From the NCBI GenBank assembly GCA_026545225.1, contig CM048852.1, positions 53,885,146 through 53,949,145 of the forward strand: a stretch of 64,000 bases of DNA, in the 5' to 3' direction. The number at the start of each line of letters is the position of its first letter. Within the stretch, counting starts at the first letter, position 1. Positions 58,766-64,000 of this stretch are shown in pieces. This DNA comes from Cornus controversa. Its lineage: Eukaryota; Streptophyta; Magnoliopsida; Cornales; Cornaceae. The notes under the pieces were generated by a model that was not told where the DNA came from, did not search any database, and saw only the letters and a list, made by a program, of their open reading frames with translations. The translations under genes were made by a program, and so were the position numbers.

Positions 58766-59480
58766 CTAAGAAACACGGACACGGACACGGGACACGGGTA
58801 CGACACGACACGGACACGGCGACATGGCAAATTTCAAAAAAACAGGACACGACACGGCGGGGACACGGCTATGAAATAATATATTAATATATATTCAACA
58901 AGTTAACCAATATCCACAATACCATAAATTTAACAATAAAAAAATAATAAATCATACAAATACTTCAATTTATTATCAAGTAATTAATGTATTTTCAAAA
59001 AGGATGTTCATTATATTGGCTTTTTTATTTTTTTTTGTTTCTAAATTTATTATTTAGGAATTTTATCTAACTATTTTTTATTTTTAAAATTTTTTATTTT
59101 AGAAAATACTATATTTATATAGAAAAGGGCATAATAGTCATATTAAATGATATATGTCATTATAGTTATTTCAAGGGGTCAATATGTCAATTTTTAGAAG
59201 ATGAGGGGCTGAAATGTTAAAAAAATAGTTCAAAAGGGGTCTTTTTGTAACTTTGCAAAAGTTCAGGGGTTTTTTTGCACTTTTAAAAATTACAAAATGT
59301 ACCCCGCCGTGTCCCCCGCGTGTCCTTGCCGTGTCCCCCGCGTGTCCTTGCCGTGTCCCAGCCGTGTCCTAAAAAAAAAATTCCAGGACACTTCTACGGA
59401 GTGTCCGACACGTGTCCGAGGAGTGTCCGAGTGTCCGACACGGACACGGCACCCCTATACGAAGTGTCCGTGCTTTCTAG
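58766..59480. mobile_element. hAT-type element, GGACACGG family
   Basis: Tips CTAAGAAACACGG and (complement of right) CTAGAAAGCACGG, with perfect 8-bp target duplication TTGCTACC at 58758-58765 and 59481-59488. GGACACGG / CCGTGTCC arrays lie inside both ends. 715 bp; its open frames are made by the arrays and are not genes. Confidence 0.92.
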
Positions 59481-59549
59481 TTGCTACCATTCCTCTCATT
59501 AGCGACATTAGCATCTTCTCCGAACTTCATAAAAAAAAGTGTGACCCGG

Positions 59550-61250
59550 GAATTGTCCCTATAGGGGGGTGAATAGGGACATTAAGCAAATAGTGTAACT
59601 TTTTCGATTTAGTTTGTTTTGACAAATATTAGCTTGAATAAACTTTGTCAAATACTTGGTAAACTTATGTATTTAACAAGTAGGAATGAGAATACTCTAT
59701 CTTAGAAGGATATTATGCACTTAATGGATACAATAACAAGTGTAAGTACTTGTGTAAGTACAACATATCATGTCTGTAGTGTGTGAAAATATTGATAACG
59801 CATTTTATCAAACATATGGTATGCAAATTGATTGACAATTAGATAATAAAATAAAAACTCAATCAATGAACAATTAATTAATTCCATAACTCAACCAACA
59901 TATTCCAAACATTCATCCCATCCTCCTCATATGAATTAAAGCATATAAGCTTGTAACATTTATATATAAATCATATAAAATTTAAATAAATGAAATGCTA
60001 TTAAATAAAGGAACTTAAGGATAAAGAAATGCAAACCAAATGACACCATAATTTTTACATAATTCGACCACTCTTGCCTACGTCCATGCCTCAAGAGCAC
60101 CTCTTGAGGTTTCTACTATCGAGCTTCCCTTAAGAGTGGAAAATAAATCATACAATTGTCAAGTGAACCACTTGGGCTTCCTTGCTCCGTGAAGACCCTG
60201 CCGAGACTTCCTTGCCAAGCTCATGACTTGGACTTCTTTGCTCAATGAAAACCTCACCAAATCTTCTTTGTCAAGCTCATGACTTGAACTTTTTTGCCAA
60301 GTGCACCACTTGATCTTCCTCTCAAATAAGATGAATAAAAGTTTAGGTATAATAGAGAATATCCCTTAATGGATAAATACACAAACTATAGCTCACATAC
60401 TTAGAATTAGTAATGAAATACTCAATTGAAAGCTCTTCACTAGGATTTTTATACTATGAATGATATGCAAGTGTTTGGTTCAATAGTGGTGGCTATCAAG
60501 ATTTAAACTCTAAGGTAGCATCTACCAATAATATATAATCATGGAGGGTTATGGTAGTATCTCTTACTTGTATAATGCATATACAAGGTGTATTTATAGT
60601 ACAAGAACGAATTATGGCTGTTTAGAATTAGTTGAGAAACATTAAGTGCAGAAACTAGTCGTTGGGTACAAAATTCGACAATATCGGCTGACTGATGAAT
60701 TCATCGATCGACCAGAGACACTGTTTCGGTCGGTTGAAGGTACTTTTTGACCAGCTGAAATAATGTTTCAACTTTTCCTATTTTGCACACCCTACTAGAA
60801 TGAATTCCAACTTCTACCAACTGGTTGATGGATTTCATCAGGTGACCAAAAGTCCTCTACCAGCCGGCTGATGGGTTCTATTAGGCGACCGAAAGTTCCC
60901 AGGTTAAAACTATTTTCAAACTCAGCCATTTTCTCAGACCCTGTACAGTGCATCAGTACATTGCACACTGTTTACTTATTTACGTTATAAACATTTAAGA
61001 TTTTTATATTTCGATTTACTTTAAGTTATTCAATGTAAATAAACAAAGTACCTCACATTTGGATTCAATAAAAATAGTTTCAAGATTAAATTTCAAGTGA
61101 ATCAAAATATGCTTTTTCAGTTTAAATATAAAATAATTTTTTACAGCTTTAAGATAAAAACTCATCGTGCGATATGAATGACCAAATCAAGTCATTTGGG
61201 GCTGAGAAATTTAATATGATCATGATAAATCATACAGTACACTTACCGGG
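59550..61250. mobile_element. LTR-like retrotransposon remnant
   Basis: 'ataggggggtgaataggga' near 59562 and 'ttcgaccactcttgcctacgtcc' near 60063 are sequences I associate with LTRs of large plant Copia elements. About 50-60 bp tandem units around 'ccaagctcatgacttgg' (60212-60300) and 'gaccgaaag'/'ggctgatg' words (60680-60900) follow. No coding region is attached and the boundaries are approximate, so it may be a solo LTR. Confidence 0.4.
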
Positions 61251-62043
61251 ACTTTTTATGTCAAGATTCATTAAAAAACTTATATTTACATTTTTGTTCC
61301 TAGAATCCAATAGTTAGTCAAATTTCTGCACTAAGTCTCTGAAACAACAACTGTGCATAACAAGGCTATATAAAATGAGTCATTTGAGTTCAAAGACTAA
61401 GTCAATATATCTAAGAATCATAAATGATATTTCTTAATTCAAGTGCAGGTCCTAGAATTTGTTTACTCAATAATTGAGTTTCTTCAAGGCTAATCATAAG
61501 TTTGAATTTACTCAATCTCAACAAAGGCCTTCAAGACGATTCAATGAAGCTCATGGCCTAATTCTAAGTGTCTAAGGAACCATGATATGATATTAATGAC
61601 ATGCATTGGTTTTATGGTCCATTAGGTCAATAGATGAGCTTTCAAAATAAGTTATTTAAAAAATAATTTTATATTAAATAGTAGCACTCACCCAACATTA
61701 GACTACCCAATTTTCAATGTCTTGATGCACAATGGGTGTTGTCTTCTTCTTTTGATTCAATTATCTTCGTCCTTTTGTAATGTCTTTGATACGATCTTTT
61801 GGACATAGATGGGCATGATCAATGTGAATTTTAGATTCACTTCAACTTTGTTATTAATCTTGATAGTTGATCTTTGAGTTCCATGATCACATGACTCCAT
61901 ATATCTTTTTGTCTTTAAGATACTTGAGATAGTTAGATGTTTTGTAAACTGCACATTCAAGTAAACTTATTAACTCTACACTACAATAGGTTGTTATCAT
62001 CAAAATCACTCAAATAACCTTAGGTTGAAAGCTTGAGTCAACA

Positions 62044-63045
62044 AAAAGTATCATCTAATGTATTTTGTCGAATGAAATTATGAATCATAGAATAAGTGGT
62101 TACTATGAGTCGTTGTTTAGTCAATTGATAAAAAGGCATAAGTTTTAAAATAGGAAAACGAGTCTTTAGAACTCTAAAAGAACGTTAAGTGACATTACAC
62201 AGTGATGAATGCCAATAGTTAAATAATTCTTTCGCACCACCTAGTTGTCGATTGATACCCCTGTAGTCTTGTAAATAATATCTTTTACCACGATATAGAA
62301 AGAGAATCCTTTCATGCATGGATAACTAGAATCAACTACATAATATTTCTTTACAAAATATTATTTAAATTTTATTAGGGTAATCATTTGTAATATGCTA
62401 CAAAGAGAATTAGAAAATCATAAGTATTGCCATCAATTGATATAGTAAATCATTTAACAGCTCTTGTAATTGCATCAACAAAAATCCTCGAGTTATTTGT
62501 CGTACCCTCCCAATCCACATAAACGAAAGCAAAGATTATAGCAAATGATCAAGTACACATAACATTTTGTGTCACTATAGTCTTTATTCCTCTACAAGGA
62601 GTTTGGTTGATAGCGGGTGAAAAAACACTTACATATATGCCATCAATTGCTCCAGTGCATTTCTACAATAAATGAAGTTAAAACAAATTACATAAAAAGA
62701 GGCTATAAAATGAATGAATATAATTCAAGCAAAGGAAAGTAATATCTAAAACCAAAGATAATATTTGAAACTATGACGTATATGAGAAGACATATCACTA
62801 TTTTGTGGTGGACGTATGAGACTTTTTCTAAAATGACATATTGCTCTAAATACGAGCTTAAAATGTATAGAAATTGTTTCACTAGAATGTTAAAAATGTT
62901 CAAATACCACTGTATGATGAATATTATATCCTATAATGAATAAAAACATTGTTATTGATTCCTCAATTGAAATTGTATTAGTGTCTCCAAACAATTCATG
63001 TTCTCTCAATATTTGACAAACTTTTATAAACACTTTTCTATCCAT
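62044..63045 (-). pseudogene. PIF/Harbinger (HARBI1-like) transposase, degenerate
   Basis: Minus strand. The N-terminal domain starts near 63045 (MDRKVFIKVC ... EESITMFLFIIG ... HSSETISIHF ... KSLIRPP), broken by an in-frame TAA. After an intron-like gap with acceptor near 62666 come CTGAIDGIYVS, TIVTQNV, FVYVDWEGTTNNSR and DAITRAV. Further frames carry DSSYPCMKGF, QDYRGINRQLGGAKELFNY, then RSFRVLKTRFPILKLMP and MIHNFIRQ. This order is that of DDE_Tnp_4 transposases. Several stops and at least two frame changes make it non-functional. I found no terminal inverted repeats or target duplication around it. Confidence 0.88.
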
Positions 63046-63065
63046 GTGTAACCAACAATTTCAAT

Positions 63066-64000
63066 ATGCCAATCCTTAAAAACTTCGACGGGACTAAGAA
63101 TCTACTCGACCACTTGAAAACCTACAAGGCTCTAACGTACCTCATTTTATATATTGTGTCTCTAATTTTAATATAATAAGATTTTTTATTTTAGAGTTGT
63201 ATTTTATTAAGTAATTCATTGTTATGAAAGTTTTGGGCTCCAAGGGATTGTAATCCTTGTCCAATAATGATTTGGGTTTAAGACTCTATAAATAGATGCC
63301 TAGGGTATGCTTAAGACTTATGAGTTGAGCGGGATATAGCTTCATGAGGGAATTAATGGGTATAGAGGGTTACGAGTTTGGTAGTGTGAAACATTGAGGG
63401 CAATAGGGAGTCTCGTGGATGAGTACACTGTGAAGAGCTCTAGGACAAAAGCTTATGTACACGGTCCGATTTTGTGAATTCTCTACTCTTGTAATATTTT
63501 TTGGAATTATAATGGAATCTATTCTCATCTGGGGACATAGGCCAGGTTGTGCCGAACCATGTAGATCTTGTGTTTTGTGTGTGATTGGTTTTAATTTGCT
63601 TTCGCTTCCACTGCTCCCAACACCTTTAAGGGGTGCCAAATAAGATTTTGTGTAGAGTCTTTCCCACCACGCTAAAGGGTTCCGCTTGGGCATGGTTCAA
63701 TAGCCTGAAGCCTAGATCGGTGTACTATTTCAAATATTTAATTTGACTATTTGTGATTAATTTCATTACAGCCCCGTAAACACCAAAAGCTAACAACCTG
63801 CCTTCTAAACATGAGACAGAGTAAGGGAGAATCGCTGCAAGATTGCATCATTTGGTTTAACAAAGAGATGCTGCAAGTCGACACTCTAGATGACAAAGTA
63901 GTTGTTACCACATTCATGGGAGGCTTCCAGACCTCAAAGTTTCTGTATTATATCTTTAAATAGCCGCCGAAAAGCATGTCATAACTGCTTATGAAGGCCA
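63066..64000 (+). pseudogene. Ty3/gypsy retrotransposon gag, interrupted and running off the right edge
   Basis: 63066-63143 reads FDGTKNLLDHLKTYKAL. After an inserted block the same protein resumes at 63621 with GVPNKILCRVFPTTLKGSAWAWFNSLKP, and at 63811 with MRQSKGESLQDCIIWFNKE ... DDKVVVTTFMGG. This is the retrotransposon Gag (capsid) core of plant Ty3/gypsy elements. It has stops after HL (63627), after KYLI (about 63739), at a TAA (about 63778), and after LYYIFK. The rest of the element lies beyond the window. Confidence 0.88.
63144..63620. mobile_element. LTR-like insertion inside the gypsy gag
   Basis: About 477 bp separates two gag codons. The junctions read TACCT | ... | CACCT, a likely 4-5 bp target duplication. 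Inside, from 63220, TGTTATGAAAGTTTTGGGC, a TATA-like 'ctataaatag' at 63283 and a pyrimidine-rich end at 63600-63620 look like a solo LTR. The first 75 bp are not accounted for. Confidence 0.6.

Noticed and set aside
59297..59572. Cys/Pro/Arg-rich open frames of 91 and 60 aa
   Set aside because: They are translations of the CCGTGTCC terminal array of the hAT-like element.

Overview
The window is nuclear DNA of a flowering plant, most likely a eudicot. It is AT-rich, its genes have many GT-AG introns, and every recognisable protein is plant-type (RABE GTPase, small cytosolic pyrophosphatase, S15a ribosomal protein, a jasmonate-type TDBD protein, a type I inositol polyphosphate 5-phosphatase). 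The species cannot be told from the sequence. There is no bacterial, organellar or CRISPR content.

Five host genes are present; splicing was reconstructed by hand and each frame closes exactly. (1) 416-1780 (+): last three exons of an inositol polyphosphate 5-phosphatase, entering from the left edge. (2) 12793-16518 (+): a TDBD-domain protein with a long 14-residue repeat. (3) 19894-27621 (-): a complete 8-exon RABE/Rab8-class GTPase, 215 aa. (4) 38195-43694 (+): a complete soluble inorganic pyrophosphatase, 216 aa, with a non-coding first exon. (5) 45988-49145 (-): a complete ribosomal protein S15a/uS8, 130 aa, with a non-coding first exon 2.4 kb upstream. They are housekeeping or signalling genes with no sign of acting as one pathway or cluster.

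Between and inside the genes lies a dense collection of transposable elements, several bounded to the base by target-site duplications. hAT-type non-autonomous elements (8-bp duplications) sit at 10406, 25175, 32372, 42488, 49607, 57269 and 58766; each family has its own subterminal repeat word. Mutator-like elements or MITEs (9-10 bp duplications) sit at 4580, 12198, 28864, 29841 and 30627. A long-TIR element at 50914-53298 contains a nested Tourist-like MITE (TTA duplication). A foldback at 55559-56203 has arms about 98% identical.

Retroelements are all broken: a Copia-type LTR plus gag remnant (6001-9173) with an envelope-like/plant-transposon ORF further down (11001-11693), TRIM-like LTR pieces (54880-55520), an LTR-like block (59550-61250) and a Ty3/gypsy gag running off the right edge. 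A degenerate PIF/Harbinger transposase (62044-63045, minus) abuts that gag. The right third (49-64 kb) holds almost nothing but these remnants; the genes occupy the left and middle.
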